Part shown: one piece after another, positions 1-12,054 of the stretch
Layout: the number at the start of each line of letters is the position of its first letter
Position numbering within the stretch: position 1 is the first letter of the stretch
NCBI GenBank assembly: GCA_039000515.1
Contig: JBCFYV010000012.1
Coordinates: forward strand, 112,739,883 to 112,803,882
DNA length: 64,000 nucleotides
Source of the DNA: Timema cristinae
Taxonomy: Eukaryota; Arthropoda; Insecta; Phasmatodea; Timematidae
Direction of reading: 5' to 3'
Made by a program: the position numbers and the translations under genes
The notes under the pieces: model-generated
Databases searched by the model: none
What the model saw: the letters and a program-made list of their open reading frames with translations, nothing else
What the model was told of the DNA's origin: nothing

Positions 1-198
1 CATGGCCTTGATAATTATCGTTTTCGACATAAAACTACTTATATATGTAAAGTCCTTAGTTAAAAATATAGAGTTAAATAATTAGAGCTCTATTCTTCTA
101 TTTAGTGTTTTTTATATTATCATTGTGGACGTAATGCTCGAGTAAAACTCCTTGATTAAACATCCGTTGGCATTTATTTATAGACGCGGGATTTTCTA

Positions 199-480
199 TC
201 TGCCTGCACTGGTGGTCGCACGGTTTAAGGTATCAGGTTTGCAATGCATTGTATAGTTGCTCATGAAGAGTTCGAGGTTCGAATATTTGTCGGATGTACT
301 GAGTTTTTTAAAAAATAGTTTTCTACTCTACCTGTACGCAAATGCGTGTACACTAGCTCTAAATATATAGCCTTTCTAATCCCTAAAACCATTAGCGTAA
401 TTATTAGGCAACATAAGCGTACAACCCAAACGAGTAGCGGGACGCGATGCTAAAAATAATAATAATAATAATAATAATAA
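199..480 (+). mobile_element. Degenerate tRNA-derived SINE (head G, shared tail)
   Basis: The head reads like CTGCACTGGTGGTCGCACGG, followed by a B-box-like GAGGTTCGAAT, a body with the usual 'gtacgcaaatgcg' motif, and the shared tail ending in (AAT)n. It is strongly diverged, so this is an old copy. A related head occurs at 44883. Confidence 0.7.
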
Positions 481-603
481 CAACCCATGAAAGCTGCTCC
501 TTGTGTTTTCTGAGGCCAACCGTGGTATTCCTTGTCCCACCGAAGCATGGAGATACCACCTTAAATGGCTGGCGTGCGGGAATCAAACCAGGATCACGAT
601 CAA

Positions 604-1726
604 CTTAAGGCGATTGACCCTTTCCCTTTGGCGTGGAAATGCAGAGCCATGGGAACAAACGGTTATCTTCAAGAATTTTTATTGTTTGGCAATTTTCTTT
701 TCGGAAACGGTTTGTTCAAGACCCTCGCCGGAAGGATGGACTTCGCTGTTGCCGGCAGACACGCCGTTGCTGGATATGGATTAATCATCTGCTTTCCGGG
801 TCGCCTTAGGCCTGAAGGCTAAATGGCTCGAGCTATCGCCGGGCCGTGACAAACATCAGAGGGAGCCTTTCTCCTAGCAGTCGCAAGCCACTAACCGACG
901 TTACCGAGAGAACTTCAGCAGGCAGTAACACACCGCATCAACATACTGTATATCGCCCTAACGAGGGGTTGGGCACCACCGTAGCCACTACGGGGGAACA
1001 AGGAGTGGCCATCTAACCGCCGGGGTTTCAGCCGCCACCGAGGACGGCGTACACATTCCAGCAGTCGAATGGCGGTGGAAGCAGCTCCGTGGCACGTTTC
1101 ACCGGCGTGGAAGAGGCCGGTGGACGTGAGACGTCTGATTCAGAAAAAAAAAGTTCTTAATAGTGTTAATGCTGAAATGTCTTCATGTTTTCTCTGCATG
1201 TATGATGATTCAATAGAGGCTGCCGGGCACCTCTTTCGCTCCGCTGCCTTCACCCTCCATTTCACCCCACGCTCGCTCGCTGAAAAATAGTTAAAAGCGA
1301 GGGGTTATGGAGTGCTGGAGGTCAGTTGGATGCGGGAGAGGGACCTCTTCTATAATTTTAACAGTGATCACTGATAAAATATCGATAAAATTGACATTTT
1401 TTAATAGAAAATTGCCGGCTTTATAACAAAAAATAAGAAAATGTAACAATTAATAAACATCGATACATTATCTTAGAAGGGATGTTGAAAATATTAACAT
1501 AAAAATTTCACTCGTTCTCGAGAAAACTGCTGTTTCCAAATGTATGATTTTTCCGCAAGACCTGTCCGGTAGCTAGCACCATCTACGGTTTCCGTGAGCC
1601 ATCTATTCTTGTTGGCGCGGAAGGATACTTTGGTCGGTTGTGAAGCCACGCCACGCCTATCATCCTCCCGCCCACCATCCCACAAAATAGGTTTTAGACT
1701 TGTACTCGACAGGGCCAAGGGCCTTA
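604..1726. repeat. Unclassified interspersed repeat R, long copy
   Basis: Two blocks match a second copy at 19078-19591: the first about 604-720 and the second about 1343-1726, ending in GGGCCAAGGGCCTTAA in both. The intervening ~620 bases, partly GC-rich, are absent from the second copy. I see no transposase, LTR boundary or terminal inverted repeat, so the class is unknown. Small reading frames inside look non-coding. Confidence 0.65.
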
Positions 1727-2325
1727 ACGTTCACTTAACTTGATGAGTTGTCCAAGGAATAACTTTCACGTTGCGTACCACGTGTTCTAACTAGACAATC
1801 ATGTGGAGATTCATGTCAATAGAGCTAGTTAGTATATCATTTATTTGTTTATGGTATGCAGACGCTCTTCGTATGGTTTGTTCACGTCTCATGAACTATA
1901 AAACGTCGTAGCCTCTTGTTACACCTTATTTTGTATATCTCGTAAACTTCTATGAATATCATAATCATCATTAACTGTTACCAGCCTGTGGCGGATCAGT
2001 TTAGTAAACTGCTTCCGTCTTCCTCTACACTTTCACCATTCTTTCTCCTTTAATTGCTTCCATTCTTCTCCCCTCACTTGCACACTTTCTGTTATCTGCT
2101 TTTCTTCTTGGCCTTCCTTGTGGTATTTTTACCATATATTTAATTTCCAACATTTTCTTTAGCATCCTCATTATATTCCTATGCTATCTCAGTCTAGCTT
2201 CCTCTACTACTACCTAATGTACTCCCACTCTCCCCCTGATAAATTCATTCCTAATCCTCTTTATCCTCATGACAGCTAACATGTTCCTTACAACCTTCAT
2301 TCATTGGGCTGGGATTGAAGGTTTG
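1727..2325. other. No recognised feature
   Basis: AT-rich sequence with a pyrimidine-rich stretch around 2010-2130. I see no gene, repeat family or SINE here. Confidence 0.5.
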
Positions 2326-2333
2326 ATGATGAG

Positions 2334-3413
2334 CAGGGCCAGAATTTTGATGGCTTTAAAATGACCACAAAAGACTTTTTTTTTATTGAGATTCCATATC
2401 TGATGTATTTATTATAAGAATTAGGATTTATACTATACACGTAAGCAAAAATATCCCTCCTGGTCTGTCTATTTCCAGTTTTTCCTCGTTGTGCACCCGT
2501 CTGGAATCCTTAGTTTAACATTGCTCAGTTTCCACAGAGGAATGTTCGCAGATACGAGAACGTCACACAAATCTTTATAAAATGTTGAGGATTATTCTTG
2601 ATTCGTGAATGCATTTTGTGCAAGTAATAATTGAAAGGTTTTCTTTTTATCGATATACTGGATACCACGGACATGTTTGTTGCGACATATGCTGTTGAAT
2701 AGTTAAATCTTTTATCTGATGCCAGCAACTTTCACTTCACATATTTCACAGAAAAGTATTTCACTCTCTGTACAAAAAATATCCTCTTCTAATTCAGTAA
2801 TAATTTGCCTCAAATGACTCGCTTTAGATGTTTTTGTTTAAAGCATTCTAAATACACATAAAATGATTGCAAACGAATAAATATAATGTGCATTTTATAA
2901 ATTAAAACTATGCATTTAAAATATTTTGACAGCTAAAATCACGTGTTCTACTTAACAATGGAATACAAATACCTGCTTTAAAAGCGATAGCTTCCGCTCC
3001 CCTCCTCAGCCCTTTTCAGACAATCATGGTATAGTGAGTGACTCACCAGGAATGTGGGTTTTATAAGCACGCAGCTAAAGGGGTACCAGGTTCATTTATA
3101 CTCAAACATTATCTTCTTCAGTCAACAAGTTTGTAGTAAAATATCTGATGTTTGAATATTCATGTTTTATCAAAGCACCGATAATTCATATATATGAATA
3201 CAATCTTAAATTTTCTTTACAAAATATGCTCAAAAATGACTTAATAAACAATAAAAAGCAAGAAAAAAGACCTACAAATCTAAAATGGCAAAAATGACCT
3301 ATAAAATATACATTTCTACAACCAGGAGATCATGAACAGAGTTCATGTACAAATGAACGTTATCTATAATGGACCCAAAAAAAAGATGACATGTCAACAA
3401 AATCCGGGCCTTG
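2334..3413. mobile_element. Non-autonomous hAT element with perfect 8-bp target duplication
   Basis: The left end CAGGGCCAGAATTTTGATGG and the reverse complement of the right end, CAAGGCCCGGATTTTGTTGA, form an imperfect ~20-bp inverted repeat. The element is flanked by identical 8-mers ATGATGAG at 2326-2333 and 3414-3421. An 8-bp duplication with CA(G/A)GG-type ends is diagnostic of hAT. At 1080 bp with no recognisable transposase it is a deletion derivative that would need a transposase in trans. Confidence 0.85.
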
Positions 3414-3540
3414 ATGATGAGCTAAGTTGTCATCAGCATCCATAACCTCAGTCAGGGAAGGTTACGTTACGTGACCCCTGAATACCCAATTTAGTTTATT
3501 TACATTAAGTGAACGTTAAGTTTATCGTATTAAATTCCGC

Positions 3541-3771
3541 TCCAGTGTGGTTTGATGGTGTAACGCAGGTTCGTATCCCAGCTAGGTGGTATTTCCTAAG
3601 TTGTTCATTCTCCACTCCAATCAAATGCGGGTTAGTTTCCTTTTACCTCCCCTATCCCTACCAATCAATGATAGCACAGATGGGGAGTAAGAAGTGGCGA
3701 ACAGATCTTAAACGAATTGTCTAACTCACCTCGTCCCCCCAACCATTATTTATTACTAAAAAAAAAAAAAA
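3541..3771 (+). mobile_element. Degenerate tRNA-derived SINE
   Basis: Weak head with 'gcaggttcgtatccc' (B-box-like), body 'caaatgcgggttagtttcc' and a damaged tail 'ggggagtaagaagtggcga' followed by poly(A). Old copy. Confidence 0.5.
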
Positions 3772-3794
3772 GTTGACAATATCGGCCATTAAAC

Positions 3795-3987
3795 CCAAAC
3801 CAAACCCTTCCTCCACCTCTGACAAGACGTGTATTAATCACAACTTGTGAATGTGTGGAATTACAGGCCTCCACCGTGGTTCGGATCCCACGTTAAACTG
3901 TAGGTCCTCCATTTCATCTCACAATCACCCTACCATTACACATTAGCGTAAGAGCGTATAATCCGAATGGGTAGTAAGACGTGGTGC

Positions 3988-4030
<43 letters not shown>
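3795..4030 (+). mobile_element. SINE-V, 5'-truncated
   Basis: Starts inside the body ('ccaaacccttcctccacctctgac') and runs through the full V body and shared tail to a long (TAA)n. The tRNA-like head is missing, as expected from incomplete reverse transcription. Confidence 0.85.
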
Positions 4031-4031
<1 letters not shown>

Positions 4032-4142
4032 CCCAAGAGACTCGGCAGATAGACGTGATCCGAGCTAGGATGTTGGAGTGAAAGGTGGGGGTTGAAGGGG
4101 GAATGCAGCCTAGGCGTCACTCTAGAAGGTTATTGGATTGCT

Positions 4143-4275
4143 GTTGACGAGGTGGTCTGTGCCTATCGGTCTACACAAATGCGGTTCCTTTAAATTCTAA
4201 CATCATACTCCTTACCTCAGTATAGTAAATATGCGGGCAGCTTGGACGGGTAGTAAGAAGCGGTGCACAAAATAA
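4143..4275 (+). mobile_element. SINE 3' fragment, degenerate
   Basis: Body motif 'acacaaatgcggttcc' followed by the tail 'gacgggtagtaagaagcggtg'. Head not recognisable. Confidence 0.55.
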
Positions 4276-5207
4276 AACAAAATCCATGAAACCTAACGGA
4301 GGTAAACGAACTCAAGTTTCCCAGGTTGTCCTAGGAAAAGGTGAGTGACGCAAGATGGCCTGACAACAAAAGCGCCCCATTGTGATGGAGAATTCAATCT
4401 CCCAACTCGCCTGAAAGGGAAATCAATCGAATGCAGACTTTTTGCCCCCCCCCCTCCCCCGATCCCCTCCCCTTCACCCCCACTTCCAAACGACACACTG
4501 AAAGTCACACTCATTCAGATTGTAAAGATGCCTCTGGAGAAAAAGGGAGAGAAATTGAGAGGTGAAGTTAAAAGAGCAACAACTAATGCAATTGATATGA
4601 AACCTTTGGTATAGCCTGTAGCTAAGGCCCTTTTATAAAAGAGTTAGAAATAGTTCCGCATTCATCCACTTCACAAAAAAAAATCTAGCCGGATGTATAC
4701 GGACGAGTGGTGGAGCTACGACGCGTACAAGTGGGTGGGTTATGGAGTCCCTCAATTATGCACAGCTCTCCCTTTGTGGAAATGATTTTAAAAGGATTCT
4801 TGTGCTTATAAAATAATATAACCATTAGTTTGATTAGTATTATTTAAGTAGTGATTTTAGTTGTAACACTCTTAGTATGAGTTTAATTAATTTTAAAATA
4901 AATGGTTTTAACTATCATACTTTCAAAACAAGAATCACTTTCTCGATGTTTTTTCTCCGAAAATTGTCTATTAAAAACAACTGACTAAAAGTTTTAAGGA
5001 TAGCCCCCTTCTCCCCTCTCAACCGTCTTACACTTTCCCCTCGCCCATTTACAATCCTATGATACAAATATCACGAACCAACTGCGTGAGGAAGGGACCA
5101 AAGTTACCGCGAACAGATCGTGTTGGAAAGGGGCAAAATTACCACAAACGGACTGTATTGGAAACTGACGAAAATTACTGCCAACATATTGTATGTTATA
5201 GCGAGAA
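4276..5207. other. No recognised feature
   Basis: Contains a C-rich stretch at 4444-4480 and an AT-rich segment. Short reading frames exist but none has a recognisable domain or splice context. Confidence 0.5.
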
Positions 5208-5210
5208 ATA

Positions 5211-5252
<42 letters not shown>

Positions 5253-5532
5253 CATCACCGCGTCTTACTACCCATTCGGGTTATATGCACTTACGCTAAT
5301 GTGTAATGGTAGGGTGATTGTGAGATGAAATGGAGGACCTACAGTTTAACATGGAATCCGAACCACGGTAGAGGCCTTTCATTCCTCACATTCACAAGTT
5401 GTGATTAATACAAGTCTTGTCAGAGGTGAAGGAAGGGTTTGGTAATCAGATAAATCTGTGCCGGGACCGAGGATTGAACCCCGGCCGCCAGCACAGAAGT
5501 CTGTCACCTTGCCCCTAGACCACCAGGTCACC
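5208..5532 (-). mobile_element. SINE-V, full length
   Basis: Read on the minus strand it has the V head GGTGACCTGGTGGTCTAGGG, B-box GGGGTTCAATCCT, V body ('ccttcacctctgacaag', 'gcctc.accgtggttcgga') and the shared tail, ending in (TAA)n of about 40 bases. No clear target duplication. Confidence 0.9.
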
Positions 5533-5816
5533 CCTAGGAATATAGGTACACGATCTACTTTCTAAATAGGACAAGACGCTGCAGATGAGGGATGGTACAA
5601 TAAAATAGCATTTTTCCAAATATTCTATGTAGTAATTAGGATTGCCTTTTTTTTTCACATCTGAATAAAAAAACAGCCAGAAAATGTGGGTTTTTTCTAA
5701 TTTTTAATACATTTAATTTTCATTAAATCAGAGTAAAAAATTAACATTTTTTTTATTTTTGTACAAGGGTTCCTACGGTATAGAAAGTTTGGGGATCCCT
5801 GTGACGATACAAAACA

Positions 5817-5943
5817 TAACGTGGAATCCGAACCACGGTGGAGGCCTGGCATTCCCCACATTTACAAGTTGTGATTAATACACGTCTTGTCAGAGGTGAA
5901 GGAAGGGTTTGGCAATCAGATAAATCTGTGCTGGGACCGAGGA
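5817..5943 (-). mobile_element. SINE-V internal fragment
   Basis: Only the middle of the V body is present. The tail is missing on one side and the head is cut at 'gggaccgagga', where it runs directly into a TA microsatellite. Confidence 0.85.
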
Positions 5944-5976
5944 TATATATATATATATTTTTTTTTCAAATAAATC

Positions 5977-6008
<32 letters not shown>

Positions 6009-6023
6009 ATATATATATAATAT

Positions 6024-6058
<35 letters not shown>

Positions 6059-6060
6059 TT
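5944..6060. repeat. (TA)n and (TTTA)n microsatellites
   Basis: TA runs with T-rich interruptions to about 6020, then about ten TTTA units. Confidence 0.95.
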
Positions 6061-6531
6061 CCCAATAAATCTTTTTATATAGGAAGCCCACTTTTAATCA
6101 CCAATATTGATTGAAAGTCACTAAAATTGAACATTCTATAAATTGTCTTTTTTTTTTCAACATCATGTCTTACTACCTGTTCATGGTTTATTTTATTCAT
6201 TTTAAAGCTTCCAACAGTGCTTTCATATTGATCTTTTTCGTCACTAATTTAATGAACTAAGAATGTAAATATATTGGTAATATATTTTTTCCCGCCATTG
6301 TGTCAACATGGGTTTGCAGTTTTCAACTAACAGACTACCTAAGAATATAAGACTGTGCCTAGTCATAAACTTCGAACCAGGCGTCGCAATACAATGAGAT
6401 TTCCTATGATATCATTAGAAGAGAAAGGAATTTAGATTAGGTAAATAATGTGTACCCATATTTAAAATAAAATATGAATACTTATAGCTATAAAAAAAAG
6501 ATATCACTCGTACCAATCTCTCAGTAGTTAG
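6061..6531. other. Mostly unannotated; one SINE tail scrap
   Basis: Apart from a 3'-tail fragment on the minus strand at about 6160-6195 ('catgtcttactacctgttc'), nothing recognised. Confidence 0.5.
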
Positions 6532-7335
6532 ATGAAGATAAGAATTAGGAAGGCAGAATTTTGGAGGAAGTATACCCATATTTGCGTTGAGAGAGAGTGA
6601 AAAACAGTTTAGTTAAAACCCGACCGTTATTCGAACCCCGCTCTTTCCTTCATCGGGAGTCTTAATTAGTCTATTGCTAGAATGAGGCCTAGGGATGTGA
6701 AAAAGTATCGGTACTTAATTAATATAGATATTCTTTCAATACTAGTATTTTAACCAGATACTTTTACTGATATTAGTACTCACACTGTGGTATCGAAAGA
6801 AACAACTTTTTTGCTATCGTCGCTCATGCTTGGATTACAGGTTTACTATGCTTAAAGAAGAATATAAAATGGATTGAAAAAAATATATAACTAATCATAT
6901 TTAGCTGTTAAATAACTTTCCATCAGTTAAATTTTCATAGACATTTTGAAAGCTGGTATGGTAAAACCTTTTATAATAGCCATTATACAATACTATCTCT
7001 TATACCTTCCAAGTTCCAACACATAACATAGACGCGATAGACCTAAATAGACTATAATATGGTTCAATCATTATCATTTTCGGTGTTCAAGTAAATATGA
7101 AAATACAATTATTATTAGTATTATTATTATTATGCATTAGTTAAAATTATTACTTAATAAAAAAAAATTCCCAGATTAAAATTTCGATACCGATACTTAT
7201 CGATACTTTTCTTTCGATACTAGTGCGATATCGATATTTTTCTTTCGCTACTTTAAATGATTAGAGTATCGATACTTTTGTTTCGGTACTACATCCCTAG
7301 TGACGCCTTCTCAGACCATCGGGCCGCGGAAGAGG
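6532..7335 (-). mobile_element. SINE-B split by a hAT insertion
   Basis: The body, B-box and part of the head lie at 6532-6689, and the rest of the head ('cagaccatcgggccgcggaag') at 7308-7335. The intact family order is restored if the 6690-7299 element and one target duplication are removed. The 3' tail is lost. Confidence 0.8.
6690..7299. mobile_element. Non-autonomous hAT element inside a SINE
   Basis: Ends are TAGGGATGTGAAAAAGTATC and, in reverse complement, TAGGGATGTAGTACCGAAAC. The 8-bp flanks are ATGAGGCC (6682-6689) and GTGACGCC (7300-7307); the right one matches the undamaged SINE. The subterminal regions repeat GTATCGATAC-like motifs many times in both orientations, typical of hAT transposase-binding sites. 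No coding capacity. Confidence 0.85.
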
Positions 7336-7641
7336 ATTATTATGTAAAATCAAGGCGCGAAGGTTTGTGTGGGGGTGGTCACGTGACGGGTATGGGCGAT
7401 GACAGACGTGTAGTTAGTTAGTAAATGTTTCTCAGACTGTCACCGAGTTTCCCTTGTCCTCTTTCTCTCCTCTCAAAGATAACAGGAGATCCCGAAGGAA
7501 ATAATGAATATAATATTTTGTGACTCCGTCATCCCTCAAGTCTTCACGTCCTTCTAGTGATGAGCAACGCCCGGAAGTTGAAGAGTTGCATCTTTTTTTT
7601 TTTTCTGTCAAGTCGATCGCAACATTGATAGTGTGTATATA
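7336..7641. other. No recognised feature
   Basis: Unique-looking sequence between the split SINE and the first MITE copy. Confidence 0.4.
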
Positions 7642-7862
7642 CAGTAGTCCCATGGCTTCTTTGGTGCTGACTGACAGCTGACAGCTTTGAAATATTACCA
7701 GACCAAATTATGTATCCCTACGCCGAACAATATGATCTGCAAAAACATGTGTTTAGCAGCTGTCACTTCTGACGGTCAAAATTTAGGTATATACCTAATT
7801 GTTGAGTGTCAGAAGTCAGCTGTGAGCTGTCAGTCAGCACCAAAAAAGTCATGGGGCTACTG
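7642..7862 (+). mobile_element. CAGTAG hairpin MITE, copy 1
   Basis: About 220 bp, flanked by TA on both sides. Terminal inverted repeats of about 38 bp begin CAGTAGCCCCATGGCTTCTT in the family consensus. The centre is a second inverted repeat around AATTTAGGTATATACCTAAA, so the whole element can fold twice. The TA flanks suggest the Tc1/mariner group. Other copies: 20381, 31631, 42780, 47275, 56195. Confidence 0.9.
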
Positions 7863-8335
7863 TAAACATTTTACGACACCCTGGTATTGAAAACATTAAT
7901 TTTATTAAGAATAAGCTTATATTTACATATGTGAAGGATTTTTCCTGCTTATGAAATTATTTTTTTTTTGTTTTTTACTTTTATCGTGCATTTTCTGTTA
8001 TTTTTAGAAACTTTATATAAAATCGTAACAAAACAACATATTTTTTTAATGCACATATTCATTATTTCCAATTACTTGGAGCGTTCGTTTTCTCGTGTGG
8101 TTATTATTAGTACGGTCGGACATAAAACAATGAGCATAGCCTGTCTTCTGACGGTAAAAGTGACGCTTTAGTAGACATGAAAGAAGACGTATCACCAGAG
8201 GTGATATTCTATGGATGATGTAGAGCGAAGCTTGTTCAGGTACCAAAACCTCTTGGCTGATAATCACCGACCAGTCACATTGAGAATCTGAAGATGACCT
8301 TCATTGTGCATTGCAATGCAGCATAAGGTTAATCT
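7863..8335. other. No recognised feature
   Basis: AT-rich sequence; no family recognised. Confidence 0.4.
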
Positions 8336-8363
8336 AAGCGCTGTCTGTCTGTCTCTCTCTGTC

Positions 8364-8410
<47 letters not shown>
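8336..8410 (+). repeat. Compound (TCTG)n(TC)n(CA)n microsatellite
   Basis: Three adjoining short tandem repeats, directly visible. Confidence 0.95.
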
Positions 8411-8523
8411 TGTTCTGGCTATTGTATTATTATTAATCGGTACAGCGGTGATACAGTCTATTATTTATTTCTTCCTTTACAGGATTCCCCAGCTATTTCC
8501 TAAACGGGCAGTAAAAAGAATTG

Positions 8524-8781
8524 ACCCGCTTCGGTGGCCGCATAGTCTAGCGCACTACCCTCGCAGTAGACTATAGTGTGCCAATTAAGGGGAAATCGAG
8601 GTTTGAATCTCGGTCGGGTGTCCTGAAGGTTGTTTCTCCTAAATGGTTTTCCACTCTCCCTCCAAGAAAATGCTGGTACACTTCCTCTAAATATATCCTT
8701 CTTAATCCTTATATACTATTAGCGTAATTAATACACGAGCGTATAACCCGAACAGGTAGTAAGGCGCGATATTAAAAAAAA
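8524..8781 (+). mobile_element. SINE-B
   Basis: Head ACCCGCTTCGGTGGCCGCAT, long variable region typical of a Leu/Ser-like tRNA ('ctcgcagtagacta'), B-box 'gaggtttgaatctcgg', body and shared tail, ending in poly(A) instead of (TAA)n. Confidence 0.85.
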
Positions 8782-8832
8782 TTAAACCAGTTGGATTTTA
8801 AATGTATTAATTGATTTTTTAAGAGCATCTTT

Positions 8833-9097
8833 GGTGACCTGGTGGTCTAGGGGTAAGGTGTCAGACTTCTGTGCTGGCGGCCGGGGTTCAATCCTCGGTC
8901 CCGGCACAGATTTATCTGATTTCCAAACCCTTCCTTCACCTCTGACAAGACATCTTGTGAATGTGGAGAATGCCAGGCCTCCACCGTGGTTCGGATTCCA
9001 CCTTAAACTGTAGGTCCTTCATTTCATATCACAATCACACTATCATTGCACATTAGCGTAAGTGCGTATAACCCGAACGGGTAGTAAGACGCGGTGC

Positions 9098-9140
<43 letters not shown>
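8833..9140 (+). mobile_element. SINE-V, full length with target duplication
   Basis: Reference copy for the V family. The tRNA-like head has A-box region TGGTGGTCTAGGGGTAAGG and B-box GGGGTTCAATCCTCGG. The V-specific body follows ('cttccttcacctctgacaag', 'ggcctccaccgtggttcgga'), then the shared tail 'gcgtataacccgaacgggta...' and (TAA)n. Flanked by AGCATCTTT at 8824-8832 and 9141-9149, showing LINE-type insertion. Confidence 0.93.
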
Positions 9141-9141
<1 letters not shown>

Positions 9142-9149
9142 GCATCTTT

Positions 9150-9640
9150 TGTATTTTTGACGATATAAACCAAGAGTTTTCGTTTTTTAAGTGCATGTTT
9201 TTTTAGGGCATTTTTATTTTATTTTTGAGAGCATTAATACACAATATTAAGTGCATTTTTTGGGAGGGGAGAATTTTAAGAGCATCAGCTTCTTGGTCCT
9301 TGTGATGAGATATGGAACTAATTTTTATATTTCAACTAACCGTATGGAGGTTTTCTTAGCGTAAATACATTGAACGTGTCATTCGGTCGGTACAAGCAGT
9401 TTACCGCGCCAGAAGAGAAGGTCGCTTTATGGGCTATTGTTCTCACTACTTTATGTTATGATCAAACTTACAAACAAACTGCGCAGCGTTGCAATAAAAA
9501 CCACAGCGAGGAATGTCTCAAGACACTGCTGCCCGGCTCTATATTGCTTGACCGACAGCCTCAGTCGCTATTTTAAGCTATGACGCTCGACACCAAGGTT
9601 AATAGTGATAAAGGTGTAGGAGAAAATTATTTTAAAGGAA
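9150..9640. other. No recognised feature
   Basis: Contains an open stretch at 9370-9576 on the plus strand with no domain I recognise; treated as chance. Confidence 0.4.
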
Positions 9641-9947
9641 TTGTACCCGCATTAGTGTGGAAAACCATTGGGTGCGGGCGGGCGGCGGGCAAAACCAAAG
9701 CCAGATGATTAGGCCAGTGTGGTGCCGCAGAGGCGCGGTTGCGTGTCTTGCCCCCCGCTGCCACACCATTGGTTGAGCTACTTTGCCGCGATCAACGAGA
9801 CTACGAAAAGGTGCAGTGCCGGCAGGGAGTTTCGTGAAAACCCAAAAAACGAAACACCTACGTTTTCGAGAGTATTTAAGGTGACCCGGCATTTTGCTTT
9901 CGTGGGCCGGTGCCGGGTCGCGACCCACTATCTAGGAAACGCTGTTC
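9640..9947 (-). mobile_element. GC-rich fragment with a hAT-like end
   Basis: The right boundary, in reverse complement, reads CAGCGTTTCCTAGATAGTGG followed by GTCGCGACCC, a form common at hAT ends. The next bases outside, TTCTAGAT, would be the target duplication. I cannot find a matching left end or duplicate, so only one terminus is supported. The GC content is well above the surroundings. Confidence 0.5.
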
Positions 9948-10220
9948 TAGATAGAAGGCCTTGTTTTAACCACAAGTCTGGTAGGAATAAAAAGGCCTTC
10001 TAGGAGATTCTTCGTAAGATAATAGGGCTGTATGTTTATTTTAAAGATGTTAAAATCGATACCACCCGTCAAAACGGACAGCTGCAGAGTATGTGACTTT
10101 TCGTATGAATACTAAATAAAAGTAAATCTAGAAATTGTGGACTAAATTATTTCTGCGAATAAACGACTAGAGATTGCATGTTTAGGAGGTCGTAGTTTGA
10201 TTTCACTATTAACTATTATG

Positions 10221-10442
10221 ACTAGGTCTTACTACCCGTCCGGGCTATCTACATATTTACACTAATGGAGTATGGAGGAGTGGGATATATGTGAGAAGAA
10301 ATGTACCCGTATTTACGTGGAGGTAAAGTAGGGAATCCACTTAGGAAAAAAACAAACCCCTTATTACATTCACCGGGATTCGAACCCAGACGCAGACCTA
10401 CCTGTCACCGGTAAAACAAACCAGGTGAGCTTCCACGTGACC
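10221..10442 (-). mobile_element. SINE with a different tRNA head
   Basis: Minus-strand tail 'aggtcttactacccgtccgg', body 'gtacccgtatttacgtgga', B-box 'ccgggattcgaaccc' and a head ending GGTCACGTGGAAGCTCACCT. The head matches neither A, B nor V. Confidence 0.7.
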
Positions 10443-10760
10443 GAATATTCAATATATTTATTAATTAAATTTAATCTATCTTTAAATTGTTGTTTGGATT
10501 GATTTTCTGCGTTGTTATTGATTTCCATGCATTCCATAGTGGCTGATAATTTAAAAAATAAATGATTGTTCATGGTAGTATTGAAACTTTAATCGGCTTT
10601 TTTTTATTACAACTCATAAAAAGTTTCCAGAGCGTTTGTTTCATCTCGGTATCTGAAAGTGGTCAACTTTCTCTTTCGATGCTCCAGGTTCGAGTACCGG
10701 CCAGCTGTTTGTACAATATCAGGAAAAGCGACACAAGCGCAAAAACTTTTTTTTTAATGT
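10443..10760. other. Mostly unannotated
   Basis: A tRNA-like scrap on the plus strand at about 10650-10705 ('gctccaggttcgagtaccgg') may be a decayed SINE head. Nothing else seen. Confidence 0.35.
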
Positions 10761-10974
10761 TAGCACCCGTTCGAGGTATACGCTTATGTACTAATTACGC
10801 TTGTGTAAGGTTATATAAGAGAAAGTATACCCCATTTGCGTGGAGGAAAAGTGGAAAACAAGTTTGAAAAAACCCTCAGTACAACCGATCGATATTCGAA
10901 CCTCGATCTCCCCGTCATCAGCAGTCGTCTACTTCGAGAGCAATGCCTTACACCATGCGTCCACCGAGGCGGGT
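10760..10974 (-). mobile_element. SINE-B
   Basis: Complete from tail ('tagcacccgttcgaggtatacgc') to head (reverse complement ACCCGCCTCGGTGGACGCAT). The B-box is 'gatattcgaacctcgatc' on the plus strand. Confidence 0.8.
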
Positions 10975-11179
10975 GAGATTATTTTTAGTTGTCTTCGTAA
11001 ATTAAGTAAAAATTAACAAATATTTTTCTGCGAGCATTAAAAAAAAAATCCTCTTATATTATGATGAAAGAGATTTTTTTTAAATTTATGTTCTAAAAAG
11101 AGTCAAAAAGATGCTATAAAAAATCTGTTTTCTTCTTAAACTCTGCAATGGCGGAGTCAAACTTTAATTTTCTTGAACC

Positions 11180-11413
11180 CGTTTCAGTGGCTGAAAAAGG
11201 CGTCACTCTGTGTTAGACTAGCCTGCTAACGATAGGGACCGGGTTTGAATCCCAGTCGGGTCTATTGAGGGTGGTTTTCCCAAAAACTGTAACCCGTTTC
11301 TTTCCATGAAAATGCGGGTAGATCCCCTCTAAAATGCTTCCTTCATCTTCCCTATATCATTAGAGTAAATATCATATATACGTATAACCGGGACAAGCAC
11401 GTGATAAAAAAAA
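11180..11413 (+). mobile_element. SINE-H
   Basis: Head 'cccgtttcagtggctgaaaaagg', B-box 'gaccgggtttgaatcccag', body 'ttttccatgaaaatgcggg', then a distinctive pre-tail 'ttccctatatcattagagtaa' shared with copies at 42362 and 56509, and a damaged tail. Confidence 0.75.
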
Positions 11414-11640
11414 ACTTAACTTAATTTCAACAATCTACCACAAATGGTTCGTTAACGAGGTGTGCAGGTCTTGACCAACATGATTTCAAGCGGAACTACG
11501 TTCGTTATTCGCGATGTATGAAGAATACTCTTACATGAACACGAATATGTTATCCACACTTGCGTGATCCATAGCGAATAATTATAGAATAATCGTGAAC
11601 GACATGTGTGGAGCCGTTTAGAGGCGTCGGTTTTGACAGC

Positions 11641-11899
11641 TATTATTATATTATTATTATTATTATTATTTAGCACCGCGTCTTACTACCCGTTCGGGTT
11701 ATACGCTTTAAGTACTAATTACGCTAATGGATTAGGAATTGGGAAGGTTGAATTAAAGGAAGTGAGCCCGCATTTGCGTGGAGGGAGAGTGGAAAACCAT
11801 TTAGGAAAAACCACCCCCAGTTCACCCGACCGAGATTCAAACTTCGATCTCTCCGTCCTCGGCAGTCGAGTTCAACACTAATAGCGCGTTAGCCAACTA
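11641..11899 (-). mobile_element. SINE-A, head slightly truncated
   Basis: (ATT)n, shared tail, A-type body and B-box. The head stops at 'cgcgttagccaacta', lacking the last ~15 bases of the family. Confidence 0.9.
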
Positions 11900-12054
11900 T
11901 TAACAAAATATACACCTTGTGGATTTTTGGGCAGCATTATCAATTATACTAATTTTTTCTCGTTTTAATTGGTATTAATTTACAATTCATAGAACCGAGT
12001 AATTAATTATCAGCACACGTCTTATAATTTAACTTCTATAACAAAAACAACATA